Positions 33,823 through 46,478 of a stretch of 64,000 nt of DNA are shown in pieces. The notes under the pieces were generated by a model that worked only from the letters and a program-made list of their open reading frames with translations, ran no database searches and was not told where the DNA came from. The stretch is from Niebla homalea (lineage: Eukaryota; Ascomycota; Lecanoromycetes; Lecanorales; Ramalinaceae), in the NCBI GenBank assembly GCA_019925105.1, contig JAHGAU010000002.1, positions 2,136,294 through 2,200,293 of the forward strand. The letters run 5' to 3'. A program made the position numbers and the translations under genes. Numbering within the stretch: position 1 is the first letter of the stretch; the number at the start of each line of letters is the position of its first letter.

Positions 33823-36800
33823 TCAATAACCTTCCTGCTCTACCTTCGCGACCAGTTCGGGTCGCACGAGAGAGCTCATCTTTGCGAGGTTGACGGCCAG
33901 TTGTCCCAACGGCGTCGGTGACATGATGTCAAAGACGGAGACATCGGCTTTCACTTCCTTGAACACCCAATTGCGCACGTTGATGGCTTTCAACGAATCG
34001 ACTAACACAATAAGTCAGCAATGTTAGATACGCGAATGACGGCCTGACACGACTTACTCCCGAAAGTATAAAGAGGCTTCTCGCTATCAATGTCTTCAGG
34101 CGCTGCGCCCATCGCAGTCGCCACGTGAGCTTTCAATGCATGCGTGATAGCGAGGACGACTTCTTGGACACTCTCCGCAGCGTCCAGCTCTGTGGCCAAG
34201 CTGACCTTCTGACCTTCCTCTGAGGAGTCTGAATCACTCTTCTTTTGGATGCGGTGATCGAGCTTTCGCTCCTTGGACCACGCAGTCATCGAGTCTTCAC
34301 CGCGAGGCACTGCGCTATTGATGCCGACTTGAATTTGAGGTGGGACGGAGGTATCGCCGCGCATGACTGCATTCATCACAACTTGCAGCTCTCTGACTGT
34401 GACGACAACAGGGGCGAAATGAGGAAAGGTTTGCAACCACTGTTCAGCGGTCATGTTGAAGGATGATACGTCGGCCTCGAAATGGGACGCATCCATGACC
34501 ATGCCGGCGTTGATTGTTGTGGATGCCAGACCCCGTGCACGTCGGTAGTGTGCGATGGCATCCTCATAGTCGTTGCCGGCGGCATAGTTGGCTTGAGCAG
34601 GGTTGCCAATGACCCCTGCTATGGATGAGAGGATAATAAAGAAGTCGAGATCCTGTGGTAGATGCGTGTGCAGATGCCAGGTGCCGCTGACTTTGGGTCG
34701 AAGTGAATTGACCCAGTCCTCGTATTTCATGTTTTCGAAGATAGAATCCTATTGACACGATTAGCAAATTCTTTCCCTGTTAGCCAAATGACAGATCGGG
34801 AGAGCCCATACATATAAGACCATGGCGCATTGTATCAAGCCCTTGATGGACCAGCCGCGCTCCTGTCCTATCTTGATAATGTTTTTCACCTGGTCTTCGT
34901 CACTGACATCGCATGCGAGCGTGTCCACCTCGCATCCGTGCTCTTTCATGCTATCAACACCTTTCTGCTGGCGTGGTGTTTTTGGAACACCCGATCTTGA
35001 CAGCAACACCAAATGTCGTGCACCATTGCTTACCATATCTTCAGCAATGACTAGCCCAAGGGCCCCTAGACCTCCCGCAATAATGTAGGTGGCCTTTGGA
35101 TTCAGAGTAGGTGATGCTGGCCTAGGAGGGAGCACGGCTATTGAGGCGTCGTCATCGTAGTGGATGGTCAAGCTCGAGTGGTGCAATTCATTCAAATGTG
35201 CCCAGGCACGGTCCAGGGATGCAACAGAAAAGACCGATCCTTGAGGAGCACGAGTAAAGCCATCGTCCTCGCTCAGCAGTTTGGCTGCCGTTTGAAAGAG
35301 GTCCCCAAGCACGGTCTGCCGGAGACGCCACACATCATTCGACGAGATGCTGATATTCCTGTCAAAGACATCCATGCTCAACTCACTGACGACAAAGTTT
35401 CCGCTGAGGTCTACAAATTGGCCATTCTCGGCGACGCATGCACTGGCTTGTCGGCGAGACACGCCTGTGTAGTCATTGAGAACGACATCGAAGCCTTTGC
35501 CATTTGTGGCATCAAGAAGGTTCTGGGTCATTTCGCCGCTGGAAGCATCAAAGATGCGCTGCTCGGCGACACGATATCGATCGATCAATGTCTTTTGCAC
35601 CTCCTTGGATTCGACGCTGTGGAACACCTTAGCACCTTTGGCCTTTGCGATGGAGAAAGCGGCATAGGCAAGGTCGTGGTTGAGCATGTGAAGCAATACG
35701 CTCTCACCCTGACCGATCCTTGCAACATTGTGGAGGCAATGATAAGCGTTCACGACAGAGTTCAAAAGACGTGGCGCGTCTGCAGGTGGAACGCCGGATG
35801 GTATTCGATTAACCAGATCCCGTTGTTGACGCAGCTGAGTTCTCAAAGCCCCACCCTCGAGCACTGGGAAGAAGACATTGGCACCAACATCGATACCTTG
35901 TACGTCAGCGCCAACCCGGGAGACTCTGCCGCTGGCTGTTCGGCCAATCGATTCCTTAGGAATAGTGCCCCTTGTGCCGCCCATTCCAGCCGCATCGACC
36001 GCAACGTATTCAGTGATGATTTCCACCTGATCATCTCCGATAGCTGTCGCAGCCTCCACATCTTCCACCCACTGGTAGTCGGCGAATGAGCTTGATGTCC
36101 CCTTGGGCACGAAGTGTAGTGGCCTTTCGTAGCGGTTGGATAGAGGAATGGGCACAGGAGTGGGCCATTCGGCATGCGCATTGAGCTCCCCGTCCAGCGT
36201 CATATTGGTCACGAGTCGAGGTATGTGGAAAACCCCATCGCATTCCACGTATTCGGTCTCGATGTCTTCGCCACTGGTTGTCTTTGGATTCACAGTTGCC
36301 TCAAAGATTTGCACTATGAGTTTAGCGGCCAGGGGTGACTCGAGATCTGTGGAGGGCGAGAGATCCAGATGTGGCAGAACAATCTGATTGATTTCCGATC
36401 TCAACGTTCGCAACAAGCCGGTCGTCGGCGCAAATTGCAACGAGTTATCGCCACTCTCCAGAAACCCGCCCCTTGTGACCCAGAGAATGTATGACTGCGA
36501 GAACACCAAGTCACGGAATTGCCCAAATTGCTCAGCAGACCAATCTATCACTAGAGGGTTCTCAACTTCGAGAAGAGAGATCATTTGCTGTCCTTTGAGA
36601 TTTCCTGTTTCGCTAATCAGTTTGGTCTCTAACGTGACACCGATCTCAGAGAAGGCCTCATCTAGAGACTTCCTGAGCTGGATGACAGTGCCAGATGGCT
36701 CAGCTGATTGTAACACATAGATAGTAGCTTCTTCACTGGCACGTGCTTTGCGAGCACGTTTGACGACTAGGAGGGAACCACCGTCATTGATGATTCGTGC

Positions 36801-39800
36801 GGAGTCAGTATCGAAGCCATTCTTCCGTAGATGGGGCTCAGTCTTCTCAAGTCCTTGCCCAAATGCAAGAATACTGCCGTTAGTGTCTAATTTGGGAGTG
36901 ATATCTGTAAGACGATCTCTGAAAAGCCGACTCTGTATGTCCGTATGGACGATAAGGAGGTCGTACTTACTCTCTCCTTTAGGAGCTGGCCGAGCGTTTT
37001 CGTCGATGGGTGCCAGAGTGCCTATATCGATATCCAAATCTCTGAGCAATGGATTGTTGGTCAAATAAAGATACACGTCTTCCGCTGTTGCTTTCACAGA
37101 TAATTTGGAGCATTTGCGCTCCTCTCCGGGACTGGGCGCAAAGCGAGAGACAATCTCCGCCACCAAATCGGCAGATTGATTATTGTCGACGACTGCCAAA
37201 GCCTTGATGTTGGGACTTTTGTGGCACACAAGCTCCAGCCAAGCTACTGCCTGAGAGACATCCGGCTGCTGCTTGGCTCGTTTTTCAATGATGCGGTTTG
37301 CAGCGTCCACATCCAAAAGATCGGGATCTTCCATCCATTGCATTTCACCGACACGCTTAGGCACGGCGGCCAGCTGCATTGCCACGGAGCTGTCATCAGA
37401 TGATGACACCTTACGCATGACCAAACCGTTCACGATGATTTTCGGAGCCTTCCACTCAGTGTCGGAGGCTACTACATCCGCCGAATAGTCTCTGTCATTG
37501 GCTATCTTGGCGTTTGCGAACCCAAGATACTCGGCACCACTACCTTTCGGCTGGTCGGTCGCGATATATATCTTCTCTATCAAGATGGGAATCGAGGACT
37601 CCGGCATAGGCTTGCCTTCGAACCGGGCAATGAAGTTGAGGTGGATTACTGCATCCAAAGTGGCCGGATGGATGACATGAGGATACTCGAATTTACCTGG
37701 CATGCCAGACTTGGTGTCAGGAATGGTGATGACTCCATACCCGGCATTTTCATTCTCAACAGCAGCAGCCGATGCCAGGTTGGTGAATGTTGGGCCGTAG
37801 TTCATGCCGATGGTATCCAGCTGGTCGTAGAAAGCTTTGGTATCTATTGATGACTTCGCTCGAGCCCTGACCGAAGAAAACCTTGCTGTTTGCGTGGGCC
37901 ATGCAGATTCCCTGATCTTGGTTCCTTCAGTCTCATCGTCATCGACTAGCGAAATCAGGCCCCAAGCGTGCTTTTGGTACGTTCCGCCCGGCACTCGGGA
38001 AAAGAGAGTCCAGTGGAACCATGACTTGAGCATCTCATGCGGTCTGATGCTGAGAGAAGTTTCCACGGCGTCATCAGTGTCTGGAATAACAAGTCCACGG
38101 TCAAACCGAACGTTGTGGAATTCGACACCACGCACATTCCTCTCCTGTGATTTGGCTATTTGCAAAACGGCTTCGAGGGCCATGACAAGCATGCCAGCTG
38201 CAGGATACAGGACAGTCCCTGTGATGGTGTGTTCTCTCATCCAGGGATTCTCCCCTAGACTCAAAAAGTTCTTCCAGTGGGGCTCGTGAGGATTTTGATT
38301 GTCGATTTCGATACCCAATAAGTCGGTACGAGGACTGGATTTCATTCGTGCAGCCACATGGTTCCTGGGCTCGTTCCAGAAGCCTTTGCTGTGTTGCCAT
38401 GGATAAGGTGGTAGGAATGGAATGGTTGTCATTACTCGATCTGGATCCACACCATTGACTTTAAGGATGTCAATAGGATGGCCAAGCGACCAAAGCAAGC
38501 CAGCCGCCTCCGCGGCGGTTTTGTCCGCCGGCTCGCCACGTCGGATCATGGCCACGTAAGGTATGGTTTCCTTTGATCGCTTGCCCTTTAAGTTAGATAC
38601 ACACTGATTGAATGGACCCTTCAGTGTTTCGTGGGGTCCAAGCTCGACGGCTGCGAACCACTTGACGAATGCCTTCTTCTTGGCCTTCGTGTTTGCTACC
38701 GAATGATTGAGTAGAGCATCAGCCGCTTCGGAGAAGTGTACTGCCGAGATCATGTTTCTGACCCAATATTCGGAACCAAGCACTGACGGGTGCTCCACCT
38801 CTTTGGTAGTCACTGACGAGAACATTGGGGCTTTGAATTTTGGCGCAGTCTCAATGGTTCCCAACGACTCCAGGAATTCTTGGGCGACTTCGCGCATATG
38901 CGGCGAGTGGTATGCAACATCAACACGGAGCTTGCGAGCAAATTTGCCGTCCGCTTTTATTCGCGCCTCCAGATACGAAAGGCCCTCTATTTCACCAGAG
39001 AGCGTCACGCTGACGGGACTGTTGATGCACGCAACCACCACAGCACCTTCACCCACCATCTGGAGATATCTCTCGGCTTCCTGGACTGTGAGCCCCGCTG
39101 CCATCATGCAGCCCTTTTTCTCTTTTAGACGTGACGGGACCAGCGCGCAGTAGTAGCCTCTCTTGTATGCAATCTTCACTGCGGCCCTTTGATCGATGGC
39201 GCCCGCAGCATAGGCAGAAGCCACCTCGCCGCTGGAGTGCCCAATAGTCGCATAGGGCAAGAACCCCCATGAGGCGAGCAGATCGACAAGTGCGACCTGC
39301 AGGATGGTACATATTGGCTGGCAGTAGTCGGGGGAATTGATCGTCGGGCCAGGATCCCGGAAAACCTCTACCGCATTCCATGTACAGCCAAGCTCTTCTA
39401 GATACTGCTGACTCCTAGCTACGCTCTCAGCAAAGACGGGACGCGATATAAGCTCACGTCCCATCAACGGCCATTGAGCTCCTTGTCCGCTAAAGACAAA
39501 GATCACATTTTCGGGTTGGCCCTGTTGCTTTTGCTTCAAACTTGCCAGAGATTTCAGACCACTTGTCGCAAGTTCCTCGACATTTCGGCTCACAGCGTAA
39601 GACCGAATGCTGAATTGCGACCGTCGATTGGCGAGTGTGAAAGCAAGATCATCCATGTCGATCTCAGGGCGCTGGCCCACCGAGGGATCAAGAGCAAGGT
39701 ATTCTGCAAACGACTTTGAGATTCTATCAACGCCGTTTTGATCCTGCATAGAGAACGGCAGAAGCTTGTAACCGTCCGACTGCGATGCTTCCAAATCTGA

Positions 39801-41428
39801 TGTTCCCGGATGAGCCGTAGAGCTGGGTGTGGGAGGCTGCTCGAGCGTGTAATGGTGACCCTCAAGATTATGACTTTGTAGATAATGGTGGGCATCATCA
39901 AGAATGATATGCGCGTTGGCTCCCCCGAAGCCGAAGCTATTGACGCTTGCGCGACGAAGACCCTTGGTAGGCCAAGGCATGGTCTCAAGAGGCAGAGCCA
40001 GATGCCAATCGTCAAGAAGTAACCTTGGATTTAGCTTCTCGAAACCAACCACACCTGGTATGACGGCTTTTTCCAAGGCGAGGACAGTCTTGATGACACC
40101 CGCAAGACCAGCCATGCCTTCAGTGTGACCGACATTCATCTTGACACTGCCAACGTAAAGACGTTCGTCATTCGTACGCGCCTTACCAAGACTTTGGCCA
40201 ATAGCCGAGAGCTCCAGAGGGTCCTAATTTCACGTCAGTACACCATCTAAGTGGAAGTCAATCTCACGGACTCCAATCTTTGTGCCTGTTCCATGTGCCT
40301 CAAAATAACTGGTATCTGCCATTGGTAACCCAGCAGCAAAGTATACGGCGTCAATAAGGTTCGCCTGGGCGTCTTTGCTTGGCATAGTAATACCTGGTGT
40401 CTTGCCATCCTGGTTGGCACCACTTCCTCTGATGACGGCTCGAATGGTATCACCATCAGCCAATGCTTGGCGCAGAGGTTTCACAAGCACCGCGCCCACG
40501 GATTCACCGCGAGCATATCCGCTTGCTCTATCGTCAAAGGTGTGACTGACCCCATCAGGGCCCACCATGTGCATCTGAGAGAGTTGTGCAAAGACGTTCG
40601 GATCGAGCATCAAGTTGACACCTGTAACGAGCGCCTGATGGTTTTTGACTCGATAAGTTGCCGGCCAAAAGATGTAAGAATTCGGTTCATGCTCTCACCT
40701 GCTTAGATTCACCCAATCTCATAGACTGGCACGCCAAGTGAAGGGCGTATAAGCTTGAAGAGCAAGCCGTGTCAAGGGCCAAACTCGGTCCGGCAAGATT
40801 GAAGAACCATGAGACTCTATTTGAAAGCATTGCTCTGCTTGTGCCAGACGCAGCGTTCGGAGGAAGGTTGAAGATATCGCCTTGGGTCATACGCTCGTAA
40901 TCGGCATTCATGGCTCCACAGTATACCGAGGTAGAGCTTCCCGGGAGCGTCTCCATAGGCACACCAGCTATGATGCTGTTTAGCTGTCATCCACGCCGAT
41001 CAAGTCTCCTTTTTTGACTCACCGTTTTCAAAGCATTCGTATGCTATCTCAAGCAGTTGCCGCTGCATGGGATCCATACCCGTTGCTTCCTTGGCAGTGA
41101 TAGAAAAGAATGGGGCATCGAAGAGCGATGGGTCTTGCGACAAAAAGTATGCGCTGGAAGGTTGAATCTACAAGTCGGTTCCTTCAGTTTGAGTAGCTGT
41201 TTCGACCGAATTCGATCTACTTACAGCTCCTCTACGATCGAAATCGGGGTGTTGCCAAGTGTCCCCCTTGAAGCGATCTGGGGGGACCTCAGAGTGCCCA
41301 GATCGTTGGTGTTCAAGCAGATCCCAAAACTCTCCAGGCGTTGATACATCACCTGGAAAACGGCAAGCCATGCCGACGATAGCCATAGGCTCAATGGCGT
41401 CGCCATAATCCTCTCTTCCTGATGCCAT
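33823..41428 (-). CDS. highly reducing polyketide synthase (KS-AT-DH-ER0-KR-ACP)
   Basis: Seven exons: 41428-41225, 41167-41023, 40967-40699, 40634-40272, 40223-34812, 34748-34058, 34001-33823. Introns are 48-64 nt, and the joined frame is exactly 2421 codons (2420 aa). ATG at 41428 opens [12 protein letters not shown] (about 13-430): Cys185 in DTACSSS, His320 in EAHGTGT, His360 in NVGHTEG. AT: Ser657 in GHSSGE. DH: His992 in [11 protein letters not shown], Asp1184 in [10 protein letters not shown] (the usual Gln is His). Residues ~1270-1480: methyltransferase-like remnant without a SAM GxGxG motif. ER (about 1700-2030): the NADPH loop reads [15 protein letters not shown] instead of a Gly-rich AAAGGVGQ-type loop, so probably inactive. 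KR: GGLGALG at 2044-2050, Ser/Tyr2186 in NYAAGN. ACP: Ser2364 in GIDSLKA. No thioesterase. It makes a reduced linear polyketide chain; release and enoyl reduction must come from elsewhere. Intron 4 has an unusual GTCCGT donor. Confidence 0.95.
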
Positions 41429-41494
41429 CCTGACCAATCTGAAAGTCTAGGGCTGATGTGAGAACACTCAATGGGAACCAACGCAAAAGATGAA

Positions 41495-41503
41495 GTATAT
41501 ATT
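41495..41503 (-). promoter_or_regulatory. TATA-like element upstream of the PKS gene
   Basis: On the minus strand this reads AATATATAC, about 67-75 nt before the PKS start codon at 41428. Position and sequence fit a core promoter element; there is no other evidence. Confidence 0.35.
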
Positions 41504-44420
41504 TCTGCAACCTTTCCCCAGCATTCCACGAGCAATTATCCAGAGGACTACCCGGCTTACAACGGCGACTTTCCAAATCATCAAGAAAATAGATCTCGCA
41601 TGACGACGGCAAATCAGATTATTTTGTGGGTTGAACAGCCGATGCTGGGAGGCCACGGACATGTGGGGCGAAAACATTGACCGAATGACCTGGCAAAAAA
41701 TGGACGCTATCTTGGGCCCTACCACACACATTGTACCTGTATACTATCCGCGGTACCTTAGAGACTCTGGTTTTGATTGCTCTGACTTGCTCCAAGCCCC
41801 TGTCAAGTCCCCAGATTGACCGAACAAGGTTATTTTACCCTTTGTTCATGCAAGATATCGTCTGATCTCGTCATGGATATTCACCGCAATTCCGCTCCGG
41901 ATTCCCAGGAGATTATGTTACAACTGTCACAGGTGATATATATGCAGCTAAAGAGGTCTGAGTGGCTGTATGATCCATGGAGGCCCATTCGTCGTACCCT
42001 TTTCTCCTTCAGGCATGGCCACGACGGGATCCTCGTAATCGCTCAGATCGTCGCTATGGCGTGTGGACATCACTCCTGATCCGAGTTCCACATTTATCAG
42101 ACTGCATGCCAAGAAGATCTAATCCAGAGAACCCGTCGCTCAAATGGTAAGACTGGCCGTAGGCTAGGTTTCACCCCATGTGGAGCACTCACCAGGAGGT
42201 ATGACAGCTTCGACGCGCAGACCAGTGCTTCCAAGCAGACGTTCGAGTCTGTAGCTAGACCCTGATGATCTCATGATTGGCACATGGCCGCAGCTTTCAA
42301 GTCGCGGTCTACAAAGTCGTACAATATGACTTCTGCACATTATCGCAACTGCTGTCACCCATGGTGGCTTTATTCCTCTTCATCTCTACTTACCGAAATC
42401 ACCCATCCTCGAAAAATGGACATTCAAAGCTTCGAGTCTGTCTCGCGAATGGTTCAAACACTCCTCTCTCATAGTGAAGAGATTGAACATTCGAGAAAAA
42501 ACTGGAATTGCTACCCGCAAAAGTTTCGTGCTGGCGCTCCCTATTTTCCAACTGACCATCTCTCCTCAATCTATCGACTCAAGTTGAACTCTCACGTATC
42601 GCCTCTTACCCACAATCTCTTCCCATGCTGTATGTCAGCTTTGTGATTTCGTGGCTTGTTCAACCGTAGATGCTTGTCTGAATAGTGGCTTGAAATTTGC
42701 GATGAGATCGACTCAGAAAAATTCAAAAACGGGTCAAGGAATAGTCTCAACCCTCAGGGATTGCGCTGCCACCTTTCCCATTATCACTAGCCACCCCGGT
42801 AGCGATCGAAAGTTGAAATTCGTGTTGCTTCGTTGAAGCCTCTTTCAAAGACTCCATGTTATGGTCTTCAGGCAGTGATCCCTGAATATACTTTAAGCGC
42901 GGGCCTAGGCGCGTTTAGTAAGGGTCTTGCTTAAGGGCGACAGGAGCCGAAGCTGCTTATGATTTCCCTCATCACCTCAGATTGTAGGCTTTTCCAGGAC
43001 ACTTAGTGCCCGCAAGCTTATGCATGTGTGGAAAGGCATCGCACAAAGTGGCAGGCGAGATGTTGCTTCATTGAGGACTTGCATACTTGTCACATTACGT
43101 CTTCCAGGCATCGGGATACATAAAGCTCCGGAAACGATGCGGAGTACTCTGCGATAATTATAGTAGGGTAATTGGTGGTGTCAGATGTGCGCTGGTAAAA
43201 CGCCCGTCAATTCAAGGACCAACGCGGGCTCGTCTCCTGCAACAATAATTGCAACGTGGGCAGCCTGGCGTCACGTTTACACTTATGAGAAATGGGTTTC
43301 AGAGAAAATCCTTGGTATAAAATATGTAGAGTAATTTTCAATGAACATTTTGAGTACCAAAATCTTCTTCATTTAACATCGTGGTAAAGGGTTAAAGATA
43401 TTTTGATGTTGAGGGGGTCTTTGATCTTGGCGCGTACAAGTTGCAATTATTTTTGCAGGAGGCGAGGCGGGGTTTGGGGTCCTGCCGAGAGTTTTTGTAC
43501 CCGTGCCCGGTGAAAGGCTCGCAAGGGTGAGGTGCTTTCTTCTCCCCAACAGACTTCCGGCCCGCGGCTCGGCGAGCCCAACGCGGGAAAGTAAATAAAG
43601 TCAAAGTCACGCGTGAGGACAGAAGCCGAAATGTGCTCTTCTACACCTAATTCGACGTTGGAGGTGAGACATGCATCCCTTGATGTTCGATACTTCAGCG
43701 CTAAGAAAGCACCCGCGGGCTGTTTGGGCGAGGAACTTTACCCTGAATTGAACGTCTTGCGACAAAGACACATCAACATGATGTCGAACATCAATTGTTG
43801 GAGCGTTGACCCACATACTGGGCTAGAGACGCACTCGATCACAAGAAATTCAACCGGCCTGGCACTTGGTAACGCGCAAGTTCCTAAGTGACCCCGATTT
43901 GGTGCAGAGGCTGGAACTGTTCAACATGCAGTCCGCCAATGAAAACCGGGGAGAGCAAGCATGTTAGCTTGGGTGGCTGATTTGTCGATCGTGATGAGTT
44001 GAATAGCGGGGTTCGGCACACTTGGATTCTGAGCCTGATCGCACCCGCGGACAATCAAACTTGGAACGGAGCTTTGTATTATCGTGCTTCTCTGTTTTGA
44101 AGTCCTTGAGGTTGAGCTCCGATGCCAAATGAGGCCATGCGAATCAGACATCTACCGTCATCTGCGCACCGAGCGCGTTATGTATCACCGTTGTCTCAAC
44201 TCTTTTTTGGAACCCCACGGACTCTGATCGTGTCTGCTCCCCGCTCGCATTTTCTCTGGAGTGTTTTTGACGGCTTCTTGCCATTAGAATGTTTGTGCTT
44301 GAGAGTAAATTAGGGCCATCAGACATCGTACTTACGATGCCCAATGCGACTCATCTATTTTGAAATTGGTACGAATCGAAAGAGTCGAGAAGTTCCACCT
44401 CACGAACATCTAGTGATATA
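41504..44420. other. 3 kb intergenic region between divergent PKS and FSH1-type genes
   Basis: Normal composition; it must hold both promoters. Many short frames on both strands, none with a recognised domain. The minus strand at 41948-42340 has the most gene-like text and may be a truncated gene (listed separately). No Zn2Cys6 regulator or transporter could be read. Confidence 0.5.
41948..42070 (-). other. 40-codon coding-like frame, possible truncated gene start
   Basis: ATG at 42070, stop at 41948. The product starts MSTRHSDDLSDYEDPVVAMP and ends WIIQPLRPL: an acidic, polar leader reminiscent of the cytosolic N-terminus of a fungal membrane or modular protein, but too short to assign. A second minus frame (42358-42164) lies upstream, with a GTGAGT donor after IPPG. 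It may be a remnant of a lost cluster gene, or chance. Confidence 0.2.
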
Positions 44421-45391
44421 ATGCGTATCCTCTGTCTGCATGGGTACGGCACGTCTGCAGATATATTTCGCCAGCAGCTGGATCCTTTTATCCGGGAAAT
44501 AGATCCAACTCATGAGTTTGTCTTCCTGGAGGGTGAACATGAATGCCCCCCAGCTCGAGGTAGGAATCCTACTGCCTTCATGAAGCTTCACATCATAACT
44601 CAGTGTTGACATTCTGATCTGCAGGCATCAGCCCTAAAGCCGGTCCAACGCTCTGCTTCAATCTTATATTGAGCCCAGAGGCTGTTCAAGCTTCAATCGA
44701 TTTGGTTGACGACTTCATTGAGAGCGATGGGCCCTTCGACGGCATCCTGGGTTTCAGTCAGGGCGGATCTGTGGTGCTGAGCTACCTTGTTCATCAGATG
44801 GGAACAATGGAAGACCCTCCCTTCAAGTTCGCCATCCTGCTCTCCACGATCGCTGGCTTCTCACCAGATCCTGGTTACTGTAACGATCTCGTCACAGGGC
44901 TCGCCGCCAAAGACAACGAGATAATGCATGACTTCCCCTTTGGGATCAACGATGACGACTATGCCGCCCTGTCTCCGCCCCAGCCCCAACGAGCCACCTT
45001 TTTTCGAAATCTAGGTCAACTCATAATCACCTCCATTGAAAGCGGCTACACCGATCCTCACGGCGACCAGGGCGTAGATGGTATCAAGGCTCCTGTGACG
45101 GAGGAGACTGCATCTTCCCTCGCTAATGTGCCCCGAATGCTTGACCCCTCTGTGGTCGAACTAGAACAGCGGATTAGCATCCCCACCGTCCACGTGACGG
45201 GCCGTCGAGACAACCCGGTTCTGGTCCGTCTGTCTCAATTGATGGAGAAGCTGTGTGAGTCAGGGTCCATGCAATCAATGACGCATGAGGGGGGTCATTC
45301 ACCGCCTCGCTCAGCCAGAGATGTCAAGACACTAGTGAAGAACGTGGAGTGGGCCATGCGAGAAGGACAAATGCGAGCGGACACAATGTAG
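44421..45391 (+). CDS. FSH1-family serine hydrolase (LovG-like)
   Basis: Two exons, 44421-44559 and 44625-45391, with a 65-nt intron (GTAGGA...CTGCAG). The joined frame is exactly 302 codons (301 aa). Starts MRILCLHGYGTSADIFRQQL, the N-terminal strand and oxyanion loop typical of FSH1 alpha/beta hydrolases. The nucleophile elbow is GFSQGG with Ser91. The catalytic His is probably His271 in HEGGHSPP, and the acid is probably in GRRDNPVL. No signal peptide, so cytosolic. In known HR-PKS clusters (lovastatin LovG is the described example) such enzymes release the finished chain from the ACP. This PKS has no thioesterase, so the same role is inferred. Divergent from the PKS gene and convergent with the FAD oxidase gene. 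Confidence 0.9.
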
Positions 45392-46478
45392 GGTGGAGGG
45401 ATACAGCAGCGGGCGTATTAACACTACATTCTCGAGCCAAATGGACAGCTCAGGTCTGTTCGAGTTGCAAAGTGTCTGTAGAGGTGAGCCGCACGAAAAG
45501 TATTTCCGTTGCTTCACTCAAATTAGACCAAATATATCTTGAACTCAGTCCATCATCAACATTTGTGTCACGGATCTTCCTCTGCCGACGATAGCAAGTA
45601 CTTTTGAGCTTTCCCTTGCTCTCAGGGAGTCGAGGTGCAGCTCCCAGCCAGAAATGTCAGCCGGTCGCTGCCGGACTTACAACGAAAGCTTTGTCCTCAA
45701 TCCCGGGTTAGATCGTCATTCATATCACTGTCGTACAGCAGCAAGTAATGATGAAGATTTGTGCGGCGGCAGTAGAGAAAAATGTGCAAACGATTTCACC
45801 TAGGTCATAGTATTGGATAACTGCTGAGGTCCCATGATGTCGCAGTATAGTCACGGCGAAGTAGGGTTAAATGTCGTGGTAACAAATGCGTAGGTATCAG
45901 GCACGAATAATCCGGGCTGGGCTTCGAGTCAAAAAAATGCGTTGACTCAGAAACCCAGTCCCGCATGTTTGGCTGTAGCTGGTCTGCGGCCCCAAGGCGT
46001 TAATGCGGGATTGGGTTTCTGAGTCAAAAGAATGCGATCGATAGAAAGCTTTCGTCAGTCGATCGAGGGCGATTATTACATGATCGTAACGGTAACATAC
46101 AGCAGACCGTCCTATGGAATGGTAAACTTTAAGCCCCAAGGCTCGACGCACGCAACCTGAAACTAGACCGGCACCAGCCCGGAACCAAGCTGCCGTACCG
46201 TTCCGGGTTCCTGACCGAGCCCAGAATCATCAGGCACTTTTATATGCGTCTCAAACGGCGTACGGACATGTTGTTGAGGATAACTAGGACGAAAGTCCCC
46301 ACGGAAATTCCTCCCCCGCGATTCTGCAGAAGCTTTTGGCCGGTGACAAAATCTAATTTGAAATGAAGATTAGAAGGAGTGAGTGGTCGTACAGTGATTC
46401 AGAAGCTTCGCGCCCAACGCTAGTTCCAAGCCTCCCTTCAGCCCTGCTTCAGGTCCTTTCCTCGCCCCCATTCTACCT
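45392..46478. other. intergenic region between convergent genes
   Basis: Holds both 3' ends and a strong foldback sequence at 45926-46036 (listed separately). No further gene seen. Confidence 0.5.
45926..46036. repeat. foldback with 25-bp arms carrying TGACTCA
   Basis: Left arm 45942-45966 (TTGACTCAGAAACCCAGTCC...) and right arm 46003-46027 are reverse complements at 24 of 25 positions, separated by 36 nt. GAGTCAAAA(A/G)AATGCG precedes the left arm and overlaps the end of the right arm, extending the symmetry. Each arm holds the bZIP-type site TGACTCA. It could be a MITE or other foldback element, a hairpin at the convergent 3' ends, or a regulatory dyad. Confidence 0.65.

Noticed and set aside
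35160..36089. 309-codon plus-strand frame inside the PKS gene
   Set aside because: Antisense to the PKS ER region; no domain, and the PKS reading is certain.
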